From assembly GCA_022786605.1 (NCBI GenBank), contig JALFWW010000008.1, forward strand, positions 1-64,000: a DNA stretch of 64,000 nt. The letters run 5' to 3'. Shown piece after piece: positions 42,821-54,802 of the stretch. Numbering within the stretch: position 1 is the first letter of the stretch; each line of letters opens with the position of its first letter. Origin of the DNA: Clostridia bacterium (GTDB lineage: Bacteria > Bacillota > Clostridia > Lachnospirales > Anaerotignaceae). Made by a program: the position numbers and the translations under genes. The notes beneath the pieces are model-generated. The model was not told the DNA's origin and made no database searches. It was given only the letters and a program-made list of their open reading frames with translations.

Positions 42821-42986
42821 AGTAGCGCTCCATTGGGAAACCCAATGACAGTCATACGGCTCTTAACCGCACAACCAGAGAAAGACAGATAAGGCTGTCT
42901 TTTTCTTCGGCATTTTCCCCTTTCGACGAGCCTCCTGTATCCCTTATGATATTGGCTCGGTTACTCTTGAAAAACGCACCTCTACT
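42821..42986 (-). promoter_or_regulatory. Lysine riboswitch (L box)
   Basis: Read on the minus strand, the leader has the hallmarks of the lysine aptamer: AGTAGAGGTGCG at the 5' edge, GAAAGGGGAAAATGCCGAAG in the core, TGACTGTCATTGGG, and the closing GGAGCGCTACT that pairs with the 5' edge. It lies directly ahead of two terminators and asd-dapA-dapB, as expected for transcriptional attenuation when lysine is plentiful. Confidence 0.95.
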
Positions 42987-43012
42987 TTGCATTTTTATGT
43001 ACTTATGAAGTT

Positions 43013-43041
43013 AGTCTAACATCCAAATCCGATTCTGTCAA
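43013..43041 (-). promoter_or_regulatory. Promoter of the asd-dapA-dapB transcript
   Basis: On the minus strand a perfect TTGACA (43036-43041), 17-nt gap, TAGACT (43013-43018), about 25 bases upstream of the riboswitch. Confidence 0.8.
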
Positions 43042-43136
43042 ACCTTTCCTGCATAATTTTTAAAATTATTTCAAGAATAAAAATCAGTACAATAAAAAAG
43101 CCCATATTTCGGGGAAAACGGGAGGTTATAAAAATC

Positions 43137-43337
43137 ATGAAAAAAGAACTGACACCACAGCAGAAAGCTGATCTGCGTATGAAATACGAAATCGCGGAGG
43201 AATTGGGTCTGTTGGATAAAATTTCAGAAGACGGCTGGAAAGGACTCACATCCAGAGAAAGCGGACGCATCGGCGGCATCATGGGAAAACGGAAGCGTGC
43301 CCAGCAAAAGGAAAAAGAGAAAAAGACAGATGAATAA
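43137..43337 (+). CDS. Alpha/beta-type small acid-soluble spore protein
   Basis: This 66-aa basic protein shows both halves of the SASP signature: 'MKYEIAEELGL' (the region that contains the GPR protease site) and 'LTSRESGRIGGIMGKRKR' (the DNA-binding half with the conserved GxxGG). SASPs coat spore DNA and protect it from UV and heat. The ribosome site GGGAGG lies 11 bases upstream. It is the best single sign that the organism forms endospores. It diverges from the canonical SspA in its Lys-rich C-terminus. Confidence 0.82.
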   Translation: MKKELTPQQKADLRMKYEIAEELGLLDKISEDGWKGLTSRESGRIGGIMGKRKRAQQKEKEKKTDE

Positions 43338-43347
43338 AGGGAAATAC

Positions 43348-43376
43348 TTGCTTTTCTATTTAGAAAACGGTATAAT
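43348..43376 (+). promoter_or_regulatory. Promoter of the methyltransferase-hslO-NUDIX unit
   Basis: TTGCTT (43348-43353), 17-nt gap, perfect TATAAT (43371-43376), 28 bases before the GTG start. Confidence 0.75.
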
Positions 43377-43403
43377 TTTAGATTATGGCAACAAGGAAAG
43401 CGA

Positions 43404-44162
43404 GTGGAAACAATGAACGCATATACAGACTTTGCCACAGTTTATGATTTATTCATGGAAGAAGTACCTTATGATCAGTGGCTTTCTTTTCTGGAGAAAA
43501 TCTGGCAGAAGGAAGGTTTACAGCCGCAGGTCATTGCTGACCTTGGATGTGGGACAGGCAATCTGCTGGTGCCTTTGACAGCAAAAGGATATCGCACCAT
43601 GGGGGTAGACCTGTCTTTTGATATGCTCTGTCAGGCAGAAAAGAAACTGCGGGAAGCAGGACTTTCTTCTATATTATTAGAGCAGGATTTGACAGAGGTT
43701 TCTCTGCCGGAGGCGGCAGACTGTATCATCAGCGTTTGCGACAGCCTGAACTATCTGACAGAAGATGGAGAACTTTCAGCGGCCTTTGCCTGCGTGAAAG
43801 ATTCTTTGGGGCAGGGTGGTCTGTTTTTGTTCGATATGAATACAGAGTACAAATTCAGAGAAATCCTTGCCCAGAATACTTATGCCGTTACAGAAGAAAA
43901 CGCTGCTTATATCTGGGAAAATGATTATGACCCAGAAGAAAAAATCAATGCCTATGCGGTGAACTTCTTTATTGAAGGAAAAGACGGCAGGTACGAAAGA
44001 ACAGAAGAAGTACATTATGAAAGAGCCTACAGTGTGGAAGAAATCAAAACCGCTTTGGCGGAAAATGGATTCACGCTGTTAGGCATGTATGATGATTATA
44101 CATGGGAAAGCCCCAAAGAAGATTGCCAGCGGATTGTGTTTGTGGCAAAAAGGGCAGAGTAA
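43404..44162 (+). CDS. Class I SAM-dependent methyltransferase
   Basis: This 252-aa protein has the SAM-binding glycine loop 'VIADLGCGTGNLLVPL', followed by 'GVDLSFDMLCQAEKKL' and 'DCIISVCDSLNYL'. The substrate cannot be deduced. The start may be GTG 43404 (six bases after AAGGA) or ATG 43413. It is followed by hslO after 19 bases. Confidence 0.85.
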   Translation: METMNAYTDFATVYDLFMEEVPYDQWLSFLEKIWQKEGLQPQVIADLGCGTGNLLVPLTAKGYRTMGVDLSFDMLCQAEKKLREAGLSSILLEQDLTEVSLPEAADCIISVCDSLNYLTEDGELSAAFACVKDSLGQGGLFLFDMNTEYKFREILAQNTYAVTEENAAYIWENDYDPEEKINAYAVNFFIEGKDGRYERTEEVHYERAYSVEEIKTALAENGFTLLGMYDDYTWESPKEDCQRIVFVAKRAE

Positions 44163-44181
44163 GAAACGGAGGAAATACAAT

Positions 44182-45060
44182 ATGCAGGATTATATCATTC
44201 GTGCAACGGCAGGGAACGGCAGTATCCGTGCTTTTGCGGCAACAACAAGAGAAACCGTGCAGTATGCAAGAGAAGTGCACCACACTTCTCCTGTAGCGTC
44301 TGCGGCACTGGGCAGAATGCTCACAGCGGCAGCCATGATGGGCAGCATGCTCAAAGGTGATAAGGACTTGGTAACATTGCAGATCCGCAGTCTGGGACCC
44401 TTGAAAGGTATTGTGGTTTCCGGCGACTCTCATGGTCATGTCAAAGGATATGTGTTCAATCCAAGCGTGGATATTCCCAGCAAATATCCCGGCAAGCTGG
44501 ATGTGAGCGGTGCCATCGGGGAAGGTTACCTGAGCGTGATCCGTGACATCGGTCTGAAAGAACCCTATGCAGGAAGAATCCAGCTGGTAAGCGGTGAAAT
44601 CGCCGAAGACCTGACATATTATTTCGCGCAGTCTGATCAGACACCTTCCTCTGTAGGTCTGGGTGTGCTGGTAGAAACAGATACATCCATCCGTCGTGCC
44701 GGCGGCTTCATCATTCAGCTGATGCCCGAAGCAACAGAAGAAATGATTTCTAAATTGGAACAGCGCCTGAACACCATTCCTTATGTGACAGACCTGCTGG
44801 ATATGGGCAAAAGACCTGAAGATATTCTGGAAATGATTCTGGGCGATATGGACCTGAAAATCATGGATAAGATGCCGGTGGAATTTTACTGCAACTGTTC
44901 CAAGGAACGTGTGGAAAAAGCACTTATCAGCATCGGTAAGGAAGAATTGGAAAAAATCATCCGTGAAGATAAGAAGGCAAATCTGCATTGTCATTTCTGC
45001 AATAAAGAATATGACTTCACAGAAGAAGAACTGAAAGAATTGCTGGAAAGCGCGAAGTAA
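44182..45060 (+). CDS. hslO: Redox-regulated chaperone Hsp33
   Basis: This 292-aa protein has the Hsp33 fold and a C-terminal zinc centre: 'FYCNCSKERV' and 'CHFCNKEYDF' give the CxC...CxxC set that unlocks chaperone activity when oxidised. Other marks are 'HHTSPVASAALGRMLTAAAMM' (in parts) and 'GGFIIQLMP'. It protects unfolded proteins during oxidative stress. The ATG at 44182 follows GGAGG; a longer open frame overlaps the previous gene and is not used. Confidence 0.95.
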   Translation: MQDYIIRATAGNGSIRAFAATTRETVQYAREVHHTSPVASAALGRMLTAAAMMGSMLKGDKDLVTLQIRSLGPLKGIVVSGDSHGHVKGYVFNPSVDIPSKYPGKLDVSGAIGEGYLSVIRDIGLKEPYAGRIQLVSGEIAEDLTYYFAQSDQTPSSVGLGVLVETDTSIRRAGGFIIQLMPEATEEMISKLEQRLNTIPYVTDLLDMGKRPEDILEMILGDMDLKIMDKMPVEFYCNCSKERVEKALISIGKEELEKIIREDKKANLHCHFCNKEYDFTEEELKELLESAK

Positions 45061-45088
45061 GAAAAAATCAGGAAGGGAGGTGAATCGG

Positions 45089-45514
45089 ATGCATCGGGAT
45101 TTTGCGGTGGCTGTGAAGGCTGTCATCGTGCGGGGGGATGAAGTGTTGGTACTGCGTCGCTCCAAAGGAGAAATGGCAGGCAGTTATATGAATAAATATC
45201 AGAAATGGGATTTGCCCGGCGGTGGTCTGCATTTTTACGAAAAAGCGGAAGATGGACTCCTGCGTGAGATTCGGGAAGAAACCTCCCTATCTGTGGAAAT
45301 TGGCAGACCGGTTTCCATGTTTGACATCATTCGGCATCAGATTCACCTCTGTATTTTTACATATGCGGCATTTTGGAAAGATGGGGAAGTGCAGCTGAGC
45401 AAGGAACATGATGGTTTTTTCTGGCTGCATAAAGACGAGGTAGAAGAAAGTGAGCTGCCCCATTGGATGAAACGGGATATTTTCCGTGCATTAGAATCCG
45501 TAAAAAACAACTGA
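45089..45514 (+). CDS. NUDIX hydrolase
   Basis: This 141-aa protein has a NUDIX box starting 'GGGLHFYEKAEDGLLREIRE' and ending EET (GX5EX7REUXEE), about residues 44-66. It hydrolyses a nucleoside diphosphate linked to another group; the substrate is unknown. The ATG at 45089 follows GGGAGG by eight bases. It closes the methyltransferase-hslO unit. Confidence 0.88.
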   Translation: MHRDFAVAVKAVIVRGDEVLVLRRSKGEMAGSYMNKYQKWDLPGGGLHFYEKAEDGLLREIREETSLSVEIGRPVSMFDIIRHQIHLCIFTYAAFWKDGEVQLSKEHDGFFWLHKDEVEESELPHWMKRDIFRALESVKNN

Positions 45515-45531
45515 AGAAAGCAGAAGCATAG

Positions 45532-45576
45532 GGCTTTGTTTCCATGGGAATCCATGTGAAAACAAAGTCTTTTTTT
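45532..45576 (+). terminator. Terminator after the NUDIX gene
   Basis: GGCTTTGTTT-CCATG and CATG-GAAAACAAAGTC form a long stem followed by seven T. Confidence 0.85.
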
Positions 45577-45898
45577 GCAGAAAAATCTTCAAAATCAGAA
45601 AGTCTGGCAATGTGCGGGAAAAAAGAGTGTATATTTCATCTGTATGACAATGGTAAAAGGATAAAATAATATCCAAATTAAGAACTAGTATTTTGTTGTA
45701 TATGCACAATTGCATATGAAATTAATAGGAAAAATAACGATGAATCATTTTGCCTGCAAATAGATAGGATGCAAAATATCATGCGCAAAACCTGTAAAAT
45801 ACAGGATTTCTATTTTTTATGAAAAATTTTCGATTTATATTTAACAATAATGTCGGGAAATCTTCATTTTTTTGGAAACATGAGGGGGGAAGTGTATA
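45577..45898. other. AT-rich noncoding gap
   Basis: This stretch has very low GC. I see no gene, RNA motif or clear hairpin in it. It precedes the V-ATPase promoter. Confidence 0.6.
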
Positions 45899-45927
45899 TT
45901 GACAATGCAGTGAAGAACGATTATTAT
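45899..45927 (+). promoter_or_regulatory. Promoter of the V-type ATPase operon leader
   Basis: Perfect TTGACA (45899-45904), 17-nt gap, TATTAT (45922-45927). It lies about 270 bases before the first gene. Another TTGACA occurs at 46103-46108 but has no good -10 partner at normal spacing. Confidence 0.75.
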
Positions 45928-45963
45928 TTAGATTAGGGTATGTTTGATATTTGATACATATCT

Positions 45964-46051
45964 GGAAGGCACTGGTAAAACTTATTCATATTAGACATTT
46001 TTTACCAGATAGGACCTTCTCTTTTTTGTATTATATATAAGAAGAGAAGGT
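45964..46051 (+). promoter_or_regulatory. Attenuator-like leader of the V-type ATPase operon
   Basis: A terminator-like hairpin: GAAGG and CTGGTAAAA (45965-45980) pair with TTTTACCAG and CCTTC (46000-46019), then CTCTTTTTT follows. The same CCTTCTCTT (46015-46023) is also complementary to AAGAGAAGG (46042-46050), which would break the terminator. Two exclusive folds of this kind suggest conditional termination. The signal is unknown. Confidence 0.5.
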
Positions 46052-46194
46052 GAAACTGCATTTGTTTATTCTGGGGATATTTTTTATGTAAGGAAACATA
46101 AATTGACATTTTTTTAACAAAAATGTTTTTTGTGTCTATACATCAGAAACACCTGATAACATGCAGTAAACTTGCAGCGAGAGAGGTGATAAAA

Positions 46195-46507
46195 GTGGCT
46201 TATGAAATTCTGAAAAGTATTGTGGATGCAGAAGCGCAGGCTGTGGAGAAAAAACGTCAGGCGGCAGAGCAGGCGGAACAGCTGAAAGTGAAAGCACAGG
46301 CAGAAGCGGCGGCTTTGCTGGAAAAGACTCGCAAAGATGGGCTGATTATGGTGGATGAAACCGTAAAAAATGCTGTGGAAGACAGCGAAATGACCATCCG
46401 GGGTATTCGCAGAGAGGCTGAAGAGGCTTGTCAGGAAATCAGAAAGCAGGCTGCGGGAAAGAAAGAGGAAGCAATACAGGCGGTCATCGGAAAGGTTGTG
46501 GGTACTT

Positions 46508-46521
<14 letters not shown>
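46195..46521 (+). CDS. ntpF: V-type ATPase peripheral stalk subunit (NtpF/subunit G-H type)
   Basis: This 108-aa, highly charged protein is almost entirely coiled coil (AEAQAVEKKRQAAEQAEQLK and onward). It forms the peripheral stalk with subunit E. It starts with GTG at 46195, six bases after GAGAGGTG; a longer frame upstream crosses the leader. Its end overlaps the subunit I gene by 14 bases. First gene of the F-I-K-E-C-G-A-B-D order known from Enterococcus ntp. Confidence 0.85.
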
Positions 46522-48980
<2,459 letters not shown>

Positions 48981-49007
48981 TTTGCGGATAAAGGAGGTAT
49001 GACTCCT

Positions 49008-49568
49008 ATGAACGACGGTAAAATCATCATTGACAGAATCATGGCAGAAGCGGACAAGGAAATCGAAGCCTTCATGTTGGAAGGCAAACGGGAAGCGGAC
49101 GCCATTATGAAAGCGGCGGAAGACAAAGTCCGCCGTGAAAAAGAATCCTACCGCAAGAAAGCGGAGGAAGAAGCAAGAAAAGCCCGGGCAAAAGAAATCT
49201 CTGGAGCAGAGATGGAAGCCAAGAAAGCAATCCTGCGGGAAAAACAGGATATTCTGGAAGAAATCATCGCCGAAGCAAAAAAACGTCTGGAAAATCTGCC
49301 TGACGCGGAATATGCGCAGGTTATCGGCGGCATGCTGGAACGTCTGGACGAAAGCCAGGGCAAAGAACTCATCGTTTCTGAAAAAGACAAAGCACGTCTG
49401 GCAGATGTGGTAAAAGAAAAGGGCTATGTGCTCTCTGACGAAACCCGTGACATCGACAGCGGCTTTGTGGTAAAGAACGGTGACATTGAGTATAACTATT
49501 CCTTTGATGCGATCATCATGGTACAAAAAGAAGAAATGCAGATTACAGCAGCAAAAATCTTATTTTAA
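49008..49568 (+). CDS. ntpE: V-type ATPase subunit E (peripheral stalk)
   Basis: This 186-aa protein has a long N-terminal coiled coil (about 12-95, rich in KREADAIMKAAEDKVRREKE) and a globular C-terminus that binds the A/B head (SGFVVKNGDIEYNYSFDAII). Start at ATG 49008, ten bases after AGGAGG; the ATG at 48999 is inside the ribosome site. Confidence 0.92.
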   Translation: MNDGKIIIDRIMAEADKEIEAFMLEGKREADAIMKAAEDKVRREKESYRKKAEEEARKARAKEISGAEMEAKKAILREKQDILEEIIAEAKKRLENLPDAEYAQVIGGMLERLDESQGKELIVSEKDKARLADVVKEKGYVLSDETRDIDSGFVVKNGDIEYNYSFDAIIMVQKEEMQITAAKILF

Positions 49569-49580
49569 GGAGGGGTAGAA

Positions 49581-50558
49581 ATGTCTAAAAATAAAATTTA
49601 CCCTTTCGCCGTGGCCAGTGTGCGTTCCATGGAAAATAAGCTGCTGAGCCAGCAAAAGCTCATGCAGATGGCAGAAGCGAAAAGCGCCGAAGAAGCGCTG
49701 CGTCTGCTTTCTGATACGGCTTATGGCAAAACCCAAGTACAGGATGTGCATCAGTTTGAGGAAATGATCGAAACCCATCTGGAAGAAACATATACTTCTG
49801 TGGCAAAGCTCATTCCCGATGAAGCCCTCATTGATATTTTCCTTTATAAGAATGACTACCATAATATTAAGGTGCTCATCAAAGAGGAAATTTCCAAAGT
49901 CAGCGGCAAAAAGCTGCTGGTACGGGGCGGCACCATTCCCGTGGAAGATATGAAAAAGAATTTTCGGGAACGCAATTACGCGGAAATGCCCACCATTGAC
50001 GGCGACGCTGTGGAAGAAGCCATCAGCCTGTATGCAAAGACTAAAAACGGTCAGTATATCGACACTGTTTTGGATAAAGCATGCTTCGCTGCTATGGATG
50101 AAAGAGCTTCTCAGATGAAAAATCCTTTTGTACGCAAATATGTGACCATGTTGGCAGATCTGACCAACCTGAAAACCATTTTGCGTGTGAAACAGATGGG
50201 TCGTCCTTTTGAAGCCTTTGAAGACGCCTGTGTGCCTGGCGGTGAAATCCGCATGGATGTGTTCCAGCGGGCATACCGTGAAGAAAGCATGCTGCCAGTG
50301 CTGAAGGAAACTTCTTACGGCGCTCTTTGTGAGCAGTATATGGACAAAGGCTTTACGGTTTTTGAAAAAGCATGTGATGACCTCCTGATGGAATACATTA
50401 AGGAGGCAAAATACAAAACACTGACGCCTGAGCCTGTTGTGGCTTATATTCTGGCGAAAGAAACAGAAGCAAAATGTGTCAGAATCATTCTGACCTGTAA
50501 GCTTCATAACATTGATACAGAAATTATCAAAGAGAGGGTGAGAGAAGTTTATGTCTAA
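49581..50558 (+). CDS. ntpC: V-type ATPase subunit C (d-type central stalk base)
   Basis: This 325-aa, all-helical subunit couples the central stalk to the K ring. It has the family marks 'YPFAVASVRSMENKLLS' and 'FLYKNDYHNIKVLIK', and ends 'EAKCVRIILTCKLHNI'. GGAGG upstream; its end overlaps the next gene by 8 bases. Confidence 0.94.
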   Translation: MSKNKIYPFAVASVRSMENKLLSQQKLMQMAEAKSAEEALRLLSDTAYGKTQVQDVHQFEEMIETHLEETYTSVAKLIPDEALIDIFLYKNDYHNIKVLIKEEISKVSGKKLLVRGGTIPVEDMKKNFRERNYAEMPTIDGDAVEEAISLYAKTKNGQYIDTVLDKACFAAMDERASQMKNPFVRKYVTMLADLTNLKTILRVKQMGRPFEAFEDACVPGGEIRMDVFQRAYREESMLPVLKETSYGALCEQYMDKGFTVFEKACDDLLMEYIKEAKYKTLTPEPVVAYILAKETEAKCVRIILTCKLHNIDTEIIKERVREVYV

Positions 50559-50868
50559 AGTTGGTATCATTGGCGATAAAGACAGCATCATGGGCTTCCT
50601 CGCTCTGGGGATTGATATTTTCCCCGCTTATACACCTGAAGAAATCAAGAAAACCATCCATAGCCTGGCGGAAAAGGAATATGCCATCATTTATATTACC
50701 GAACAGGCTAGTCTTCAGGCAGGAGAAAGTCTTGCAAAATATAAGGACTTTGAATTGCCAGCCATCATTGTCATCCCCGGTATCGGCGGTAGCATGGGTC
50801 TTGGCATGAACGAAGTCAGAGAATCAGCAAAACGTGCCATCGGCGCGGATATATTGTTTAGTGAATAA
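50551..50868 (+). CDS. ntpG: V-type ATPase subunit F (NtpG type)
   Basis: This 105-aa Rossmann-like central stalk protein has 'VGIIGDKDSIMGFLALGIDI' at the start, the typical F-subunit motif, and 'IVIPGIGGSMGLG' near the end. It overlaps subunit C by 8 bases and precedes subunit A by 21. Confidence 0.93.
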   Translation: MSKVGIIGDKDSIMGFLALGIDIFPAYTPEEIKKTIHSLAEKEYAIIYITEQASLQAGESLAKYKDFELPAIIVIPGIGGSMGLGMNEVRESAKRAIGADILFSE

Positions 50869-50889
50869 AGATTGTAGGTGAATGAAAAT

Positions 50890-52665
50890 ATGAAAGCAGG
50901 CACGATCGTGAAGGTGTCAGGCCCGTTGGTCATCGCAGAAAACATGCGTGAAGCCAATATGTTTGACGTGGTGCGTGTATCCGATCAGCACCTCATTGGT
51001 GAAATCATCGAAATGCACGGGGACAGAGCGTCCATTCAGGTTTATGAAGAAACCTCCGGTCTGGGTCCCGGTGAAGAAGTGGTTTCCACTGGTATGCCCA
51101 TGAGCGTTGAGCTGGGTCCTGGTCTGATTTCCACCATTTATGATGGGATTCAGCGTCCTCTGGAAAAGCTGTATGAAGTCAGCGGCACAAACATTCATAA
51201 GGGCGTAGAAGCACCTTCTCTGGATAGAGCAAAAAAATGGAAATTTGAACCCACACGCCAGACTGGCGATGTTGTAGAAGCAGGCGACATCATCGGTAAA
51301 GTACAGGAAACAGCGGTAGTAGAATGCCGTATCATGGTTCCTTATGGCGTAAAAGGTACTATCAAAGAAATCTATATCGGTGAATTCACCGTAGAAGAAA
51401 CCGTTTGTATCATCACAGACGAAAAGGGTAAAGACATCGAAGTAACCATGATGCAGAAATGGCCCGTTCGTAAGGAACGTCCTTACAAAGTAAAAGAAAC
51501 ACCCGACTCTCTGCTGGTAACAGGGCAGCGTGTTATCGACACATTCTTCCCCATTACCAAAGGTGGTGTTGCAGCTATCCCCGGTCCCTTCGGCAGCGGT
51601 AAGACTGTCACACAGCATCAGCTGGCAAAATGGGCTGACGCCGACATCGTTGTTTACATCGGCTGTGGCGAACGTGGGAATGAAATGACAGACGTACTGA
51701 ATGAATTCCCTGAACTGAAAGACCCTCGTACCGGCGAATCTCTGATGCAGAGAACCGTACTGATTGCAAACACTTCCGACATGCCCGTTGCGGCTCGTGA
51801 AGCGTCCATTTATACAGGTATCACCATTGCGGAATTTTTCCGTGACATGGGCTACAGCGTTGCGCTGATGGCTGACTCCACATCCCGTTGGGCAGAAGCC
51901 CTTCGTGAAATGTCCGGTCGTCTGGAAGAAATGCCCGGTGAAGAAGGTTACCCCGCTTATCTGGGTTCCCGTCTGGCACAGTTCTATGAAAGAGCAGGTC
52001 GCGTTGTCTGCTTGGGTTCTGACGGCAGAATGGGTACACTGACAGCCATCGGTGCCGTATCTCCTCCCGGCGGTGACACATCCGAACCCGTATCTCAGGC
52101 AACACTGCGTATTGTCAAAGTGTTCTGGGGTCTGGATTCCTCTCTGGCGTATAAACGTCATTTCCCTGCTATCAACTGGCTGACCAGCTACTCCCTGTAT
52201 CAGGATAAAGTAGACGCATGGGCAGACAAAAACGTTGATGTGCATTTCTCCGAACAGCGTACACTGGCAATGCGCCTGCTGCAGACCGAAGCGGAACTGC
52301 AGGAAATCGTACAGCTGGTCGGCGTGGATTCCCTGTCTCACAGTGACAGACTGATTCTGGAAACTTCCCGCTCCATCCGTGAAGACTTCCTCCATCAGAA
52401 CTCTTTCCACGAAGTAGATACCTATACTTCTCTGCATAAACAGTATCGTATGCTGAAACTGATTCTGACATTCTACGCAGAAGCAGGCGAAGCCATCAAA
52501 CAGGGCGTGCCTATCCAGAAGATCACAAAACTGGATGTTGTAGAAAGAATCGGTCGTGCGAAATATGTAGAAGAAGCAAACGTAGATAAGAGCTACGATG
52601 AAATCGAAGCTGATATCAAAAATGAAGTAAAAGATCTGATCGCAAAGGGGGCTGATGAATTATGA
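50890..52665 (+). CDS. ntpA: V-type ATPase catalytic subunit A
   Basis: This 591-aa catalytic subunit has Walker A '[17 protein letters not shown]', the catalytic '[13 protein letters not shown]', and '[20 protein letters not shown]' (in parts). The A-specific non-homologous insert lies at about residues 110-190. The length is standard. ATG 50890 is nine bases after AGGTG. Codon use from here on is strongly biased, as in pta-ackA. It overlaps ntpB by 4 bases. Confidence 0.97.
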   Translation: MKAGTIVKVSGPLVIAENMREANMFDVVRVSDQHLIGEIIEMHGDRASIQVYEETSGLGPGEEVVSTGMPMSVELGPGLISTIYDGIQRPLEKLYEVSGTNIHKGVEAPSLDRAKKWKFEPTRQTGDVVEAGDIIGKVQETAVVECRIMVPYGVKGTIKEIYIGEFTVEETVCIITDEKGKDIEVTMMQKWPVRKERPYKVKETPDSLLVTGQRVIDTFFPITKGGVAAIPGPFGSGKTVTQHQLAKWADADIVVYIGCGERGNEMTDVLNEFPELKDPRTGESLMQRTVLIANTSDMPVAAREASIYTGITIAEFFRDMGYSVALMADSTSRWAEALREMSGRLEEMPGEEGYPAYLGSRLAQFYERAGRVVCLGSDGRMGTLTAIGAVSPPGGDTSEPVSQATLRIVKVFWGLDSSLAYKRHFPAINWLTSYSLYQDKVDAWADKNVDVHFSEQRTLAMRLLQTEAELQEIVQLVGVDSLSHSDRLILETSRSIREDFLHQNSFHEVDTYTSLHKQYRMLKLILTFYAEAGEAIKQGVPIQKITKLDVVERIGRAKYVEEANVDKSYDEIEADIKNEVKDLIAKGADEL

Positions 52666-54038
52666 TAAAGGAATATCGTTCCATTCAGGAAGTCGCAGGC
52701 CCTCTGATGGTTGTTTCCGGCGTAGAAGGCGTAAAATACGATGAACTGGGCGAAATTGAATTGTCCAATGGTGAAGTCAGAAGATGTAAGGTGCTGGAAG
52801 TAAATGGCGATACCGCTCTGGTACAGCTGTTTGAAAGTGCAACAGGTATCAACCTGTCCGACAGTAAAGTACGTTTCCTGGGCAAGAGCTTGGACTTCGG
52901 CGTATCTCCTGACATTTTGGGTCGTGTCTTCAGTGGTATGGGTAAACCCATCGATAATGGTCCCGACATCATCCCTGAAAAACGTCTGGACATCAACGGC
53001 GCACCTTTGAACCCCGCAGCAAGAGAATATCCTGCGGAATTCATTCAGACAGGTGTTTCCGCCATCGACGGTCTGAACACACTGGTTCGTGGTCAGAAAC
53101 TGCCTATCTTCTCCGGTTCCGGTCTGCCTCATGCAAATCTGGCAGTACAGATCGCAAGACAGGCGAAGGTTCGCGGTACCGATTCCAAATTCGCCGTAGT
53201 TTTTGCGGCTATCGGTATCACATTCGAAGATGCCGAATTCTTCATCAACGACTTTAAACAGACAGGCGCCATCGACCGTTCTGTCGTATTCGTAAACCTG
53301 GCAAATGACCCTGCCGTAGAACGTGTATGTACCCCTCGTATGGCACTGACTGCTGCGGAATATCTGGCATTTGAACAGGGCATGCACGTACTGGTTATCC
53401 TGACAGATATTACAAACTACGCAGAAGCCCTCCGTGAAGTATCTGCGGCGAAGAAGGAAGTTCCCGGTCGTCGTGGTTACCCTGGTTATCTGTATACTGA
53501 CTTGGCGACCATGTATGAACGTGCAGGCCGTATCAAAGGCAAACCCGGCTCCATCACCATGATTCCTATTCTGACCATGCCGGAAGATGATAAGACCCAT
53601 CCTATCCCTGACTTGACAGGGTATATCACAGAAGGTCAGATCATCCTGAGCCGTGACCTGTATAAAAAAGGCATCCAGCCTCCCATCGACGTTCTGCCTT
53701 CCCTGTCCCGTCTGAAAGATAAAGGGATCGGGAAAGACAAAACTCGTGAAGACCATGCCGATACTATGAACCAGCTCTTTGCGGCATATTCCCGTGGGAA
53801 AGACGCAAAAGAACTGATGGCAATTCTGGGTGAAAGCGCATTGTCCGATATCGACCTGATGTATGCGAAATTTGCCGATGAATTTGAAAAACAGTATGTT
53901 TCTCAGGGCTTCCGTACAGACAGAACCATTGAACAGACACTGGATACTGGCTGGAAACTGCTGCGTATGCTGCCTAAGAGCGAATTGAAACGTATTCGTG
54001 ACGAATATCTGGAAAAATATCTGGCGGACGAGGAGTGA
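52662..54038 (+). CDS. ntpB: V-type ATPase subunit B
   Basis: This 458-aa non-catalytic head subunit has '[19 protein letters not shown]' in place of the Walker A, as usual for B subunits, and '[20 protein letters not shown]' and '[18 protein letters not shown]'. It alternates with A in the head. It starts in an ATGA overlap with ntpA. Confidence 0.97.
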   Translation: MIKEYRSIQEVAGPLMVVSGVEGVKYDELGEIELSNGEVRRCKVLEVNGDTALVQLFESATGINLSDSKVRFLGKSLDFGVSPDILGRVFSGMGKPIDNGPDIIPEKRLDINGAPLNPAAREYPAEFIQTGVSAIDGLNTLVRGQKLPIFSGSGLPHANLAVQIARQAKVRGTDSKFAVVFAAIGITFEDAEFFINDFKQTGAIDRSVVFVNLANDPAVERVCTPRMALTAAEYLAFEQGMHVLVILTDITNYAEALREVSAAKKEVPGRRGYPGYLYTDLATMYERAGRIKGKPGSITMIPILTMPEDDKTHPIPDLTGYITEGQIILSRDLYKKGIQPPIDVLPSLSRLKDKGIGKDKTREDHADTMNQLFAAYSRGKDAKELMAILGESALSDIDLMYAKFADEFEKQYVSQGFRTDRTIEQTLDTGWKLLRMLPKSELKRIRDEYLEKYLADEE

Positions 54039-54044
54039 TGCATT

Positions 54045-54719
54045 GTGGCTAAATTGAATGTCAATCCTACCCGAATGGAAATGACAAGGCTCAAACGTCA
54101 ACTCAAAACCGCGACCAGAGGTCATAAGCTGCTGAAAGATAAACTGGACGAACTGATGAAACAGTTTCTGGAAATCGTGCGGGAAAACAAACGCCTTCGT
54201 GAACAGGCGGAAGCAGCTTTGGAAAGCGCATACCAGAACTTCATCATTGCCAGAGCCGTTATGAGCGAAAGCACATTGGCGGAAGCGCTGATGATTCCCC
54301 AGCAGTCTGTAGCGGTCAAAGTGAAGAACCGCAACATCATGAGCGTAAATGTACCTGTGTTTGACTTCCAGAAAGAGGAAGGCAGCGGGGATATTTATCC
54401 TTATGGTACAGCATTTACCTCCGGAGAGCTGGACAGCGCCATGAATTCTTTCTCCGATGCCATGGAGCCACTGCTGCGTCTTGCGGAAAGCGAAAAGACA
54501 GCACAGCTTTTGGCACAGGAAATTGAGCGTACCCGCCGTCGTGTAAACGCACTGGAAAACGTAATGATTCCCAATTATCAGGAAACCATTAAGTTTATTG
54601 CCATGAAGCTGGAGGAAAACGAAAGAGCCAGCACCACACGACTGATGAAAGTGAAGGATATGGTTTTGAAGAAAACCATCGAAGAAAAGAGAAAACAGGA
54701 CGAAGCAGCACATGCCTGA
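54045..54719 (+). CDS. ntpD: V-type ATPase subunit D (rotor shaft)
   Basis: This 224-aa antiparallel coiled coil forms the central rotor shaft. It has the family start 'LNVNPTRMEMTRLKRQLKTA' and the C-terminal 'RRRVNALENVMIPNYQETIK'. It starts with GTG at 54045, after GAGGAG. It is the last gene of the operon, followed by a terminator. Confidence 0.96.
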   Translation: MAKLNVNPTRMEMTRLKRQLKTATRGHKLLKDKLDELMKQFLEIVRENKRLREQAEAALESAYQNFIIARAVMSESTLAEALMIPQQSVAVKVKNRNIMSVNVPVFDFQKEEGSGDIYPYGTAFTSGELDSAMNSFSDAMEPLLRLAESEKTAQLLAQEIERTRRRVNALENVMIPNYQETIKFIAMKLEENERASTTRLMKVKDMVLKKTIEEKRKQDEAAHA

Positions 54720-54749
54720 GTCTGATTTTCATTAGAACTGTGGATAAAT

Positions 54750-54781
54750 GGGTAAAACCTTTTCGGTTTTACCCGTTTTTT
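54750..54781 (+). terminator. Terminator of the V-ATPase operon
   Basis: GGGTAAAACC and GGTTTTACCC form a 10-pair stem around TTTTC, followed by GTTTTTT. Confidence 0.9.
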
Positions 54782-54802
54782 GTAGGATTAAGGAGGATAA
54801 TT

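Noticed and set aside
46103-46142. Second promoter close to ntpF (TTGACA at 46103)
   Set aside because: The nearest plausible -10 (TATACA, 46137) is 28 bases away, too far for a normal promoter.
50917-54713. Minus-strand open frames of 506 and 706 aa opposite ntpA-ntpB-ntpD
   Set aside because: Antisense shadows of well-identified V-ATPase genes; no ribosome site or family resemblance.
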